From Enoplolaimus lenunculus (Eukaryota > Nematoda > Enoplea > Enoplida > Thoracostomopsidae), in NCBI GenBank assembly GCA_030248215.1, contig JASANG010001441.1:31451-95450 (forward strand): a stretch of 64,000 nucleotides of DNA, written 5' to 3'. Shown here one piece after another: positions 1 through 11,445 of this stretch (positions within the stretch are counted from its first letter, which is position 1; each line of letters starts with the position of its first letter). The position numbers were made by a program, and so were the translations under genes. The notes below the pieces were generated by a model. That model had not been told where the DNA came from and ran no database searches. It worked only from the letters and a program-made list of their open reading frames with translations.

Positions 1-215
1 TGATTTTGAATTCAACGCAATAATTTCTTACATTTAAATTTAAAAATTAAAACAATAAATTTTTAAGCATAAAAATCATTTTTCGATATTAAAAAATGAA
101 GTGTTTTAAATTTAAGCAATAATTTTTAAGTTTAAAAATTATTGTTGTAAGTCTTAAATGTAAGAAATTATTTCTTAAATTTAAAACGTTCATTTTTAAA
201 TCATTAATTTATTGA
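1..215. repeat. AT-rich fold-back repeat (partial)
   Basis: This A/T-only stretch contains a perfect 17-bp inverted pair: TAATTTCTTACATTTAA at 21-37 and its complement at 154-170, with further imperfect pairing of TTTAAGTTTAAA runs between them. It may be the tip of a fold-back element cut by the window edge. I see no coding signal. Confidence 0.45.
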
Positions 216-1408
216 AACAGCCAGTGCAGCCCCGACGTCAAAACAACAATTTATGTTTCTTGAAACAAATCTTTGAAACTGAAGGTAATTACTGTGTACA
301 GCTTAATGTTCGTAAAATGAACGCAAAGAACGTCTCAGAGAAAAATACATTTTAAAAGCTTTGAATTTAAGCTGGCAAACATTAATTTTTACCAAATTTA
401 AACTTTATGAAAATTGTTTCGTGAACTTCCCTAGATGCTATAATTAAGATAATTATAAGGTTACGCATAAATCTTAAGATTAGTATTGACACCATGAGCA
501 AATATTTGCAACACTATTCACGCGGAATTATATACACAATGTACAGTTTTAAGCAATTATTGAGCACCATGGTCGTGCTCCTATAGTCAAGCCGTGCTGA
601 TAAGCATTCCATCATTCAAGATAGTTCGGGATTAGAGTCCAAGCTTGAAATTTGATCGCATATAAACAGAAAATATTTATAAGCGAAAAAATTAATATTG
701 CTGCTAAACATTAAATTCGAAACAAATTTGTTCGTTCAAACTTTATTTTTTAAAATGCACAACTTTTTTTCGTAAGTTTTAATCGCTTTTACCGCAGTAG
801 GACGTCGACTTAAATTTTGTAAAATGTCATTTAACATTCTTCTGCCTTTTATGTCTTGTTATAAATCTTGAAAGTTTTTTGAATAACAAAATAATGGAAT
901 TAAAAAATAAAAAACCATGGTGATTTTCAAATTTTGGACACAAACATTTAACTTTAACAAATATTTAAGTCTCGCGCTTTCAAATGATTTGTAGCACGAA
1001 GGGTGTGGTTTGGCGTCCTCGAAATGGCAGTTTGCAGTTTGGCAAAAAGGCTTATTTTTCATCAATTTAAGACCCCCCTAAGATATAAATTAATGTAATG
1101 GGTAAATTAAAGTTCCCCAATTCAACAGGCTTAAGAGGTAGGTTGGAAATTTGAATTGATGCAATCACGAGTTGACAATGACTCTAAGCAAGCGCGTATA
1201 ACTGACCGAAAAATGCATGGAACGAAAACTAACCGTCGCGCGTTGCGTTTTTGGCTTAGCGCCCTCATTTAGCAGGCTGCTTGACGTTTGAAACGCAAAA
1301 TTTACATCGCTTGTTAAAAAATATAAACAAAGCAACCAAGCAATGCGATTATTTAATCGTGCAAGATTGAATGAACTTCTTAATTATACGCCCCTAAAAA
1401 CGGGTAAG
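216..1408. other. AT-rich stretch, no gene seen
   Basis: Only short chance reading frames occur here. The string around 525-560 (GCGGAATTATATACAC, then CAGTTTTAAGCA) resembles 12382-12409 just upstream of the 84-bp satellite, so an old dispersed repeat probably lies here. Nothing else is recognisable. Confidence 0.4.
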
Positions 1409-1631
1409 CAGAGGCGGATTCAGAAATTTCTGACGGGGGAGGGCAGGATAGAAAATGTTATGAAACGCAATTTTTACCGTAATTCGCAGCGAAAAATTGT
1501 TTGGTAGGAACTTTATCATTTTATCACCAAAACATTTTTGAGCGGGAAATATGTAAGATAAGTATCTTATCACAAAAGAATTTGACGGTGGAACACCTAC
1601 ACTTCCTGCCTCTCCTCTAGATCCGGTAGTG
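1409..1631. mobile_element. hAT-like MITE, family H
   Basis: The left end reads CAGAGGCGGATTCAG and the right end, on the other strand, reads CACTACCGGATCTAG. The flanking octamers CGGGTAAG and GAGGTAGG agree at five of eight positions, which is weak support for an 8-bp duplication. The interior (GAAATTTCTGACGGGG and ATCATTTTATCACC) matches the copies at 45563-45776 and 48465-48796. It has no transposase. Confidence 0.55.
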
Positions 1632-1789
1632 GAGGTAGGCCTAAAACAACCATCCGTTGGGTTCACTACATTTTTTTTATATACAATGTACCCAGTTGTC
1701 TTGATATTATCGAGCGAGTTTAGCCGTAAATTTCTAAACTATCTGCCCATCTCGTAAAATTCTAGGTTGCCCTACCTTCTGAACACTTA

Positions 1790-2115
1790 AACTTACACTA
1801 CAGTTTAACTAAACTTGAATATGAGTTTAAGTAAAACTTAAATAGCATGACGGATTAACTAAAATAGAATTTTAAGTATAATTTAAACTACAATATTTTT
1901 AAGCTTATGGCGTTCTATACTAAACTTATTTTTCGTTTAAGGTATAATTGTGGCTCAGAATCTATACAGTTTTTATAATTTACTAAGTTTATATTAAACT
2001 AACAATCAGGATTCAAATAGCTTAAGCGCAACATATCAGTTAGTTTTGTTAACTTGGAAAGTTAGTTTAATACTGCTAGATTAGCTCAAGCTTAAATTGA
2101 GTTAGTTTAAGCTTT
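1790..2115. repeat. TTTAAGTTTAA-rich dispersed repeat, copy 1
   Basis: The block shares ordered motifs with 17170-17515 in the opposite orientation: TTAACTAAACTTGAATAT, AGTAAAACTTAAATAGC and GACGGA followed by AGAATTTTAAGT. Two diverged copies in opposite orientation indicate a dispersed element. It is A/T-rich and non-coding, and its ends could not be fixed. Confidence 0.5.
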
Positions 2116-3537
2116 TAAAGAGTAGCTTTTGTCAATGTCAAGGTTTCGAGCAATGGCAGCAGTGAAAAATTACCGGTGAAGGGGTTTTTGGGGTAAACTC
2201 TTACCCTGACAGGATACCGTAATAATGATCACAGTTTTAAGGTTCCTGTCACAGATAACCGGTTTTGTGACCGGGAACGCATTGTTTTCTGAGGCGCCTT
2301 TAAAATAGCGATGTACTCCAATAATTTCCTTTCAAATATATCTCGCAACATCGTGGATGTTTTCTGTCTAAGCACGATTTCTACAGAATTCGGATTCTAA
2401 TTGAATTTACGACTAAATCTATGTTTCTGTTTTGATCCCGACAATATGCTATTCCTACGCCGGAATCCCGAGTTTTCGGCAATTGTGTTAACTGTCTCAA
2501 CATTTTGAGTTGAATGGCTGGTGAACAATACTTGAGGAAAAATATTTCCGTGTTTCCTAAATGACACGAAACGTTGTCCTACCCACATCATCCAAGGTCG
2601 TATACTTACGCTTGAAGTTACAACAAAGTATTTAATGTTTGCGAAATTATTTTTTCACAACAATCAAATGAGTAGCAAAACAAAAATTATAATTTCGATT
2701 CGAATTCGTACAAAAAAGTTTGAATTCCGTATCCAATTCCGATTCTGCTTAAACTTCATTCCGGTTGGAACACTGGTACATATAAAGATTACCCGATCTC
2801 AGTGACACGGCCCAGAAAAAAATCCTCACGAAGCATAAACAAGGTGCCATGAGAGCTATCGTCTAATTTTGACCGAGTTTAATTTAAAAAATCTTCTTGC
2901 TTCTTCTAAGATGTTTACATTGAAACGAGGATAATGTTAATTAGTTAAGTTTCTGAATAACCAGTTCGATTAGTGAAGTAAAAATTCAGCATTTCTTGCT
3001 ACGCCGACTCGAAGCAAACTTTTACACAAAGTTTCATACGCAAACATTTTTACATTCATTAATCTTAATTCTAATTTGTATGCTAATCATGTATTTTAAA
3101 ATGATAAAATTAGTAAAACAGATCAAAACTGTTTGTAAACAAAGTCTTTAAAGATATTCGTTACTAAATAAATTTTGCACGCTCAAAGATGCAATAGCTT
3201 AGCTGGTCAAACCATTTTTACCTTAGCCATTTCTAACAAAACAACGTAAACTAAGGATTTAAGCGTAGTATTTCAGTAGGCTATCATACTCGCTAGCCAC
3301 AAATATTACACCAATGATTCGTGCATCTATGTAACCCTAAACCTAAAACCAAATTCTAAGATTATTAAGCCAAAATCTAAAACTAAACCAAGAAAGCCTA
3401 AAACATCAAATTTTTGTCAATATTTTCAGATGTGCGCAGCACCAAATTCATAGATGCTGCAGTTTGCTTGCGTGTAAACTTGTATTACGAATTGGCGATA
3501 CGTGCTAAACACCACTGATAACACTGAAATATCTCTC
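2116..3537. other. Non-coding stretch, no feature seen
   Basis: No splice-bounded open block, RNA gene or transposon end could be supported. Degenerate CCTAAA words at 3330-3400 hint at an old family A fragment. Part of the two-fold motif ACTGGTGAT family appears near 3490. Confidence 0.35.
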
Positions 3538-3737
3538 GGCCCATGTATAGAACAGGGCCGGAACCGTAGTATAACCATATTCTTAAGCATATTCCTAAAC
3601 CTAAGCCTAAGCCTGAGCGTATGGATGAGCCTATTCCTAAGCCTAAGCCTAAGCGTAAGCAAAAAATTAGTCTAAAGCTTAAACTGACTCATTATAGCCC
3701 TCCGGAAAAGGATGCGGCCCAGTTCTATACATGGGCC
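3538..3737 (+). mobile_element. Family A hAT-like MITE with TTAGGC block
   Basis: The ends are a perfect 16-bp inverted repeat, GGCCCATGTATAGAAC, at 3538-3553 and 3722-3737. The flanking octamers TATCTCTC and TATCTTTC match at 7 of 8 positions, the 8-bp target duplication typical of hAT elements. The interior is a degenerate CCTAAG array followed by the family's right half (AAAAAATTAGTCTAAAGC). It encodes no protein. This is the best-preserved pair of ends in the window and defines the family. Confidence 0.85.
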
Positions 3738-3935
3738 TATCTTTCTATAGCACCTGTAATCGCACAAGTTAACACTTCGGGTGATCTCCCATAGCCCCCT
3801 TCTGGCTACGGGCCTTGTTCTGTAGAATTGGCGACGTGATCTATATATGTTATTCGTGTAGTTAGAAGTGTTTGCTGTGCAAATAACACAAAAATTAACT
3901 AAAAGAATTAAGGAAGCATGGCATTTGAATTGAAA

Positions 3936-3996
3936 TATATATATTATATATATTATATATACCATATATAAATAACTAAATAAATAAATATATACA
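3936..3996. repeat. TA-rich microsatellite
   Basis: An imperfect (TA)n run merges into AAATAAATAA. It is simple sequence with no other content. Confidence 0.8.
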
Positions 3997-3999
3997 ACA

Positions 4000-4774
4000 A
4001 TAGAACATTAGACTTATGTAAGTTCAGTTAAACCCCTTATAAATCTCAGGTAACCCTGGGATACTGAATTAATCATGGTAAATAAATTCTATAATGTTAA
4101 CATTTTTTACTATTAAGATATGAACATTTTTGATTTCAATGCACATATAACAATATCTTTGATGCTAGCGCCTATTACAAGAGTTAACTCAAATTTAAGC
4201 AGGAGCATTTCTGTCCACTTAGTGGGCACTATGATAGTTTTTATCTCGTCGTATACATTGTACTCGGACCAGGATTTCATTTCGGGATGGTTTAACGTCA
4301 TTTCGAAAGTGATTTGCTACCTTGTGTAGCGAGCAAGAAAGTTGTTAAGATTTTACGATATAAAAGATCATACTAAATCTTATTAGTGCCTTCTTTCTTG
4401 TGTCATCAGATATTTCTCAATGATTAACTTTCAGTTCCTTGCCTTGCATACGACCCTGATTGTTTGATGCCGCATTGCCGTCCGATTTTGTTGTTTCCGC
4501 CTACTTCAAACACCTGATGAAGAACGCTTGTTCAAGGTGAAATTCTGTTGTCTGACCTACCCCTTTTTGATAGGTTCCTTTTGATTTTGTCAAATCTTTC
4601 GTAATAATTCAAATATATCGTATCTAGACATACACAGCATCTGATAAATTATTTAGCGAAAATCATGACATGAAAAAATAATGTTAAGGAATTAAACGAA
4701 TTAAAAATTAAAGATGAATTGTGTTAATTTTAATACAAACTTCTTTGAAAAACATAGAATCTTAACTAGATTTG
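4000..4774. other. Non-coding stretch, no feature seen
   Basis: Two overlapping opposite-strand frames of 62 and 69 codons near 4113-4329 have no splice or domain support. ATTTCATTTCGGGATGG at 4275-4291 is a fragment of the widespread GTAGCCAGGATTTCATTTCG repeat. Confidence 0.4.
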
Positions 4775-5058
4775 CCCTACGGCCAGGATTTTTACCGGGG
4801 CCGGGCCCAGGCCCCGGGATATCTATAGTCTAAACTCACACATATTTGTTATTAAGGCTTGATGACTACTGCCGATAGGGCGCATACAAAGGAAGAGATA
4901 GAGCGAATATATACTATTTCCAAATTTCTAGAAATATATGAAAAAGCACTTTCGACGGTGTATAGAAAATTTTTCTAAATGCCCTTTAATCCTTAGGGAT
5001 TTAACATTTTTTGCACTAGGTTATCTCCTTCAGAAATGAAATTCTGGCTGCCCCTCCT
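4775..5058. mobile_element. MITE with GTAGCCAGGA-type ends
   Basis: The left end CTACGGCCAGGATTTTTA and right end GAAATGAAATTCTGGCTG form an imperfect inverted pair of the kind seen in many fragments here (10723, 30360, 31318, 53413). Inside lies a strong GC hairpin with 8-bp arms CCGGGGCC (4795-4802) and GGCCCCGG (4810-4817) around a GGGCCC core. It is non-coding. Confidence 0.4.
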
Positions 5059-5209
5059 CTTGATTGCCTTTCGATAACATCAGAGTTTGGAAAACGTGCT
5101 GGAACGACAAAAACGCAACGCGAGCTAGTACATTTTGGACTGTATGAATTTAAGTCAGCTCCATCGCTTGAAAAATATCCATCAAGTCTTGCTCAAGTAA
5201 ACGATAGTA

Positions 5210-6764
5210 ATGCGTCATCCATTTTATCGTGTGCCCGCCGCGTGGAAAATTGACACAACCATTTCCAAGTACGGTTTTGAAAAACGCTTCAAGAAGGAAA
5301 TTGAATTTGAAAAAATTGGTCTAGTGGGAAATTGAGGCAATTTACAAACCGTACTAGTAAATTGAAATCATATTTTGCGTGTCAATTTCCCAATAGGGAA
5401 TTTAAATAGGACAGCAGTAGGAAATTGAGACATTTTTAAAACTTAAATAGGAAATTGATAAGCTAAATTTACTGTCGAAAAGGAAATTGAAAAGTCACCA
5501 AAACTGCAGTGGGAAATGGGCACCCAAATTTCAGTTTCGATTTCCCTCACGGTAGTTGCAAATCAGCAGGGCAGTGGGAAATTGAAAAAATCATAAAAGC
5601 GGAACATTGCGGTAGGTACATGACCTTTGACCTAATCGATGCAATACTTCGCTTTTGTTTACGCTTTGCGGTAACGTCATTGCTGCTATTTTCAACGAAA
5701 GTCCGCAATATGTTTTACAGATAAGTTTGCTTATTAAGCTTATGGGTTTGCCGAAACCATCGGCATTCTATTGTACTGATACATGCCGAACATAAAAGGT
5801 TAAGGCTATGCTTATGTTCACGCTTAACCAAATTGATCCTCGCATACCCGATGACCCTACAATGCTACATTAATCTGAACTGTAAACCTTGCCACTTCAC
5901 AGTATATGTGTTTACGGTTAATCGTCGCTTTGGTTCATTGTGTACTGTAATAAAGAAAAATGAACCTGTATGCGTTAAGTGCGGCAGCATATACAGTATG
6001 AACTGTTTGTTACTTTAAATTTGAATTTTAACCTTCGTTATAATAGCGTGCTTTTGGAGTAGCAAAAAGTGTCATTTTGTTTACCAGCTCTACAAGAAAC
6101 AGTTTACATTGCAATCTTAAAAAGTTCGGTGTATTTTCAGTTTGCCCCATATGCCTAACACTTCCATTTCAACTTAGGAGGCCCATCACATTCAATTTCT
6201 ACTTTCAATTTCAATCGCACAATTTCAAACTTGCGACTTGGGCGGCCCATAAAACATTTCTAGAAACTCTCCAAAATTTCAACTTAGAGACCCATCACAT
6301 TCAATTCCTACTTTCAATTTCAATCGCACAATTTCAACCTTCGACTTGGGTGCCCATCAAACATCATTTCTAGAAACTCTCATCCTGACCTTCAATTTGA
6401 ACTTTGAGTTGCAAAATTTGAACCTTTTTGGGGACAATATCACAACTGAAATTGTAACCTGCAAATTCAATTTTCGATAACAGGGACAATATCGTTAAAT
6501 TGGTAAACGTTATGCTTCTCTTTCAATTTCCACTTTGGTAATTGCAGTGTCAAAGCAAAGCGGAAATTGAATTTGGAAAATGGCGCAATTTCCAATTGCC
6601 CTTGTTTAAAAAATCGCTAGTGGTAAATTGAAGATCAAATAATGTGGAAAATTGAAACAGTTTTGAAATTCAATTTCCTTTTTGAAGCGTTTTTCAAAAC
6701 CGTACTTGGAAATGGTTGTGTCAATTTTCCACACGGCGGGCACACGATAAAATGGATGACGCAT
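5210..6764. mobile_element. 1.55 kb fold-back element with GGGAAATTGA repeats
   Basis: The sequence from 5210 to about 5310 (ATGCGTCATCCATTTTATCG onward) recurs as its reverse complement at about 6660-6764, with few differences over roughly 100 bp. Inside the arms the word GGAAATTGA repeats about eight times on the left (5299-5580). Its complement TCAATTTC repeats on the right (6165-6680), so the whole unit can fold. Short frames inside have no recognisable domain. No target duplication could be established. It is a fold-back or long-TIR DNA element of unknown superfamily and is non-autonomous as seen. Confidence 0.75.
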
Positions 6765-6929
6765 AAAATACAACTTATTGTATAGCCGGATTAAATTCGG
6801 CATTTTCACTGTGGGGGCAATTGTGTTGCACCTTTTCGCACTGGCGAAAAAGTTTTAGTCCCACTTAAAAACGATATGAATTTCCTGCATATACACTCGT
6901 CATATATTTGTTTTCGAACCCTAGGCATG

Positions 6930-7085
6930 CAGGTCCATAGCCAGCTCACCTTTCTAAAGCAGCTAAAAGGTTTTCAGAAGGGGCATACAGGAATTTTCAA
7001 TGACATGCAAGCAAGTTAAACATTTTCTAGGGGGCCAAATATTGTAATGGAAGCCCCATTCTGGATCCCTACGGCTATGGTCCTG
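6930..7085. mobile_element. Family B hAT-like MITE
   Basis: The ends CAGGTCCATAGCC and GGCTATGGTCCTG are inverted with one mismatch. The flanking octamers TAGGCATG and TAGGTATG match at 7 of 8 positions. The interior word CAATGACATGCAAGCAAG matches other copies (consensus CAATGACTTACAAGCAAGG). It has no transposase. The 8-bp duplication supports the hAT superfamily. Confidence 0.8.
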
Positions 7086-7370
7086 TAGGTATGCCAAGCT
7101 GCAGGCCAGTGTGGTCGGCGTCTCGAAGAATCTGGATTAGCCAGCGTCAGTACCATTTAGAAAAATAACTAAATTATTGTTTCTTAACACAAAATTCACA
7201 TTAATAAACCAAATTTTCAATAAACAAAAAAATTTGAGCTCTTGTACGCTTCCATCACACTGAATGTTAAGGCTTAGGCTTCCGAGATGAAAGCCTACTG
7301 CTTAGGCATTGCAAAACCTTTTGCTAACCTAAACAAGCCAGATGTTATACAACGGCCATCTTTAACTTAC

Positions 7371-7655
7371 CTGTTGTTTGGCAATATTTGTGCTGACTGA
7401 AATTGCCGGCAGGGACACACGCCGTCTAGGAGGCGGAGGAGCCATTCCAGGTCCGGTTCCGGAATTAGTCCGATCGGCTGAATGAATCTTTTTCAATGCC
7501 GGCAAATGACTCGTTGTAGATTCGTAGGTTGATACAGAATTTGACGAAGATCCCGGTGAGCTTAAACCGTTTGAACCAGTTGTTGGACACGATGGAGTTA
7601 GTGAAATTGAAACTGGAGATAGCATAGTTTGTTCATGCAAAATCCGCACGGAAAA
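7371..7655 (-). CDS. Internal coding exon, Ser/Pro-rich protein, unrecognised
   Basis: This is an open block of 95 codons on the minus strand. The 3' boundary is a perfect donor, CAG|GTAAGT (GT at 7370-7369), and the frame hits a stop three codons into the intron. The proposed 5' boundary is the in-frame TAG at 7658-7656 used as acceptor; its pyrimidine tract is weak, so the exon could start a little further in, or ATG within ACTATGCTATC could be a start. Both edges are phase 0. The product is low-complexity and disordered, rich in Ser/Thr/Pro/Gly, with GMAPPPPRRRVSLPAISVS near the end. RRRVSL is a basophilic-kinase type site. GC content is well above the surroundings. No domain is recognised. 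The phase fits the exon at 42643-42875 as its upstream neighbour. Confidence 0.72.
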
Positions 7656-8460
7656 CTACGTCTGTGACTTTAGGCGTCAAGACGTTGCAGGGTGGAATAA
7701 ATCTTTAGTAACATTGGATTTACTTTTTAATTCTAATAGTTTGGAATCTTGAAATATACAAATTCAAATCTGATAGTTGTTCAATTTTGCTCGCATCGCC
7801 TATGAGGTTTTCTTCTTTTTATGCTGCCACTGTTTTGATAGTTCGATTCTCGTGACAGACAAAAACAGAGTTTTTTACTGAAGTTAAAATATTAAAATGT
7901 ATTATTGGTACCTCCAGCTTCTCGCTTGCTTTACTCGCAAAAATTCTTTCAATTTCAACTGGTGCTCCCATGACAGCGATTCGGAGTGGTTCCAGTCGCT
8001 CAGAACCGTAAGACGACATTTAAAGAGAACTGGAAAAATTGAACGGAGGCTGGATGGCAACCTCAGAGAGGTCGGCCAACCCCAGATCCTACGAGCAAAT
8101 ACCCGTCAATCGCGAAAGCTAAAGGGACCGGGCTTCTGTTCGGGGCGGGCAACCTTGCGCACGATTTGGCCAAGGCCTGGAAGAAACTTTTAGGCTTTGC
8201 GTATACTGCAAGCAATGGTACAATATTAAATTCACCTACGACACCCAGCAACACATGTTTGGCGAAAAAACTCAAGCAACCGCAACCTGTTTGAATATAA
8301 ATTCGATGTTAGTCCGATAGGTTTAGCCAAGATTAATAGAAAATTGGTGGTTACTTTCGATAAAAATTTCGAAGGAATGTTACTTGTGCTATCAACTAAA
8401 AATATCCAAAAACCCTATTTGCAAAGATGCCAAACAGGCATGAATTTTGTAACATATTTA
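7656..8460. other. Probable intron sequence, diverged repeats
   Basis: CTTCTCGCTTGC followed by TTTACTCGCAAAAA (7919-7943) is the dispersed GCGAGCGAAGCGAGC motif in reverse. The open frames at 7819-8275 on both strands overlap one another and show no domain or convincing splice context. Confidence 0.35.
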
Positions 8461-8610
8461 TTGCGCTATACTCGACGCGAGCCGCCAAACGCTGCCGGAT
8501 GCCGTAGCGCGGTACCTCCCGCCAACGTAATCTTTTTCAATAAAAATTCCACAATGAATTTTTCAAGAGGCGCGCGGTGGCGTCTGTTACAGCAAAGTAT
8601 AGCGCAACCC
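8461..8610. mobile_element. GC-rich MITE with TTGCGCTATAC ends
   Basis: TTGCGCTATAC at 8461-8471 is repeated inverted as GTATAGCGCAA at 8597-8607. The interior just inside each end is GC-rich (CTCGACGCGAGCCGCC and GGCGCGCGGTGGCG), unlike the A/T background. The composition and words (GCTATACTCG, GCGCGGTAC) are those of the 84-bp satellite at 12423-15782. No target duplication was found. Confidence 0.6.
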
Positions 8611-9321
8611 TAAAAAATCTCGAGGATGGAAACTTTTGGTTAGAATCAAAATTTTATAAAATCGTTAAACTACATAAAATTGGCTAAATTTTAAATATGA
8701 GAAATTTACCATTTTTTCAATTTGAAAGCCATCAAAAATCTAAAAGTGTGAGTTTTCTGATTTTTTGCCAAACAGCAGTGCTAAATTTAATTCAGATTAT
8801 ATGAGCCGGAACTAAAAAATCGCTCATAGATTTTAGTTTCCAGCGTTTAAATATTTATTACAACCATTAACAAATTTAGTTCGAAAATCACGCGTTTCTA
8901 TACCTTTTAGGTTCGCGCATTACTACTAGAACTGGCGAAGCAAATTGGGGTTGAATTTTGCAGTGATATGTGTACGTTGTGAAAAAGTCAGGGACGGCGT
9001 TAGGATAGTCGGAACCCTCTTAAACGGGTTCACGGCGGCCTTCCGTAAAACGTTTTACATCTGTACACCTTCATGATCGGCGCAAAAGTTTTTATTTTGC
9101 CAAGATGCCCTCAAACAGTCGGGGCCGACAATTGCGAAAGGGGTTGGGCTGGGCGTTTCCGCCGGCACTGGGATAAGTTCAGAAATATTCGAGGTTGTCA
9201 GCGATGCATAATGTAATTTGATTTTTAATGAATATTTTATTTAAATTTTATTTTAATATCTGTAAACTAATGGTGCTGAGAAAATCGCATATATATGTAT
9301 ATATAATTTATTTCTTTAACG

Positions 9322-9531
9322 CATCAATTTAAAAAACAGGATTTTAACAGTAGCATAAGCATATTCCTAAGCCTAAGCCTAAGCCTAACGCTAAGCGTAA
9401 GCGTAAGCCTAATCTAAGACTAAGCCTTAACCTATGCCTAAGCCTAAGCCTAAGCAAAAACAGTCGATAACTTCAGTATACTCTATTGCAGACCCGCGGA
9501 AAATGTTCCGTCCCTGATGTTTACATGAGCC
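9322..9531 (+). mobile_element. Family A hAT-like MITE with CCTAAG block
   Basis: The flanking octamers CTTTAACG (9314-9321) and TTTTAACG (9532-9539) match at 7 of 8 positions. The right end TTTACATGAGCC fits the family terminus; the left end (CATCAATTT) is degenerate. The interior holds a long CCTAAG/GCGTAA array at 9359-9456 and the conserved CTCTATTGCAG segment. Confidence 0.72.
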
Positions 9532-9539
9532 TTTTAACG

Positions 9540-10654
9540 CAATAGAGCGGCCAATACAAAATTTCTATCTTTCTGACCACTCTTCACATAAACGGTAACC
9601 ATTTCTCTACACTTTTAGAAAAAAATGATATCTTGGTTCAAACTTAAATCAACTACTTTGAATATAAAATCCTAAACTCCCAAACACTGCTTAAAGTTTA
9701 TGTTTACACTAATATTTAATAGTTTATTCCTTACTGTAGTTCTTAGGTTGACTATTCGAACGTAATGCTGAGATAGAATTCAAATTTAAATTTGGCTAAA
9801 TTTGAAATTTTGCCTGGTTTAACACAGATAACAGTCGACCTAAGCTTAGGCGTACAACTAATCCAGACCGTTTCTACAAAACGTTAAAATCATTAAAACA
9901 TTGCTATGGAATACGAATATTAGGCTTGGCCTGTGTTCTCAAATGGGTGTAGCACTTATTTACCAGTTTGTAATAGGTCTTGTAGTTTTCTAACCAGTGA
10001 ATTGCGAGTTTCGCAATTCAGCACATTTATCGCATTTGATTTGTCCTATCGCTATGTCAATCTTAAGATCCGCAATTGCAGGAGTTCGTCTGTACGAATG
10101 CCTATCGATTACTGGTGCGGTGATACTTGCTATATCAAACTACTTGTAATAAAACATACTTTAAAACTGTAAAACTTGGTGTGCCGCCCCAAGTATTATA
10201 AATCCGCCGCTGTTTGCCATCAAATCGAGACTATATCTAGCCAAGATGCACAGGGTAAGCATTGAGTTGCATTGCTTTGTCAACACAATATGATCTACTC
10301 ATATCACTAACCTATATTTAGTTCCAACGCTCATATAACAATAAAATACTGAGTTTAACCGGATAAATAAATCTATGATACTCAAGTGGTAATAATGGGA
10401 CGATTAAAACAATTCAAAAATAAAACCGGCAGCACTCAGCAAACGCCATAAAATACGTAGTTTCACGCCAAAACCTGGAGCCTATAATTCACGGCAACAA
10501 TGATAAGTCCGAGCTTCCCATTATCACACTTTGCTCAGAGAGCTCCAGCAGGGGTTTTTTGGGATTTTATTGGCAAAAAATATCAGTTCCATTAAAGCCG
10601 AAAATTCATTTATGTGCAAAAAAAATTATTTCACCCAAAAAAGGCCGATATGCC
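9540..10654. other. Non-coding stretch, old repeat fragments
   Basis: The segment near 9935-10010 (TCAAATGGGTGTAGCAC and CCAGTGAATTGCGAG) matches 35621-35700, so it is a dispersed repeat carrying the two-fold ACTGGTGAT-type motif. The 79-codon frame at 9933-10172 is an accident of that repeat. Nothing else is seen. Confidence 0.45.
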
Positions 10655-10780
10655 ATTAAATATATAACATATTATATACACACACATATATATATTTATA
10701 TATAAATGTATATATACAAAAACAGTGGCGTAGCCAGGAATTCATTTCGAAAGGGCAGAACCTGCCGTATAAAAGAGGTT
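10655..10780. repeat. TA microsatellite beside a transposon end
   Basis: An AT/ATGT dinucleotide-rich run ends at 10716. It is followed at 10723 by CAGTGGCGTAGCCAGGA and ATTTCGAAAGGG, the left end of the GTAGCCAGGA family. The matching right end was not located. Confidence 0.55.
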
Positions 10781-11339
10781 CACGAGTGAACGTATAGAGC
10801 GAGAAATTTTACTTCACTGCTAAGATTAAACAGGTTAGCATAAAGCCTAGGAAAGTGACTGTTTTTATAGTCGTTCCTGAAATTCCGTCTTGCAGTGTAT
10901 TCTTCTAGTATATGCCAGCAAACACGAATACCTTCATAACAATATGTAATATGTTTATATCTGTTTATATATATATTTGTATTTTAGATGCCAGGCCAGT
11001 ATTCAAGAGGGGAAGGAATGCTCATCCCCTTTAGAAAAGTTTTGTGGCCTTTAGGAAGTTGTTGATGCACATGCGAAATATGTGAAATCTTCACATGTAT
11101 CCTCTTCTGCAACTTTAAGCAGACTGATACGCAGATGGACTAGGTACTTACCTATTTGCGGTTCTAGTTTAGACGTATAATAGATTTTTAATTCTAAAAT
11201 CAGTTTAAGTACATTTTTTCCAGCCGCTTTTACATCAAACTGTCATTAACTACCATCGTTTTAATGAATGGCTCTTTAAATAAGCTTGTTTATGCTCTTT
11301 GGCGTTCGCGCGCCATTAAAATTTCTGCCGAAAACATGA

Positions 11340-11445
11340 AATGTTGGTTAAATTTAACAATAATCACATAGCTAGTTTAAATTATTTTGGAATAAATAAT
11401 GCTAAATAATGTTGGTTAAATTTAACAAAATCACATAGCTAATAG
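11340..11445. repeat. Short direct duplication
   Basis: AATGTTGGTTAAATTTAACA, followed by ATCACATAGCTA, occurs at about 11340 and again at about 11409, roughly 69 bp apart. The duplicated block is A/T-rich and non-coding. Confidence 0.6.
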
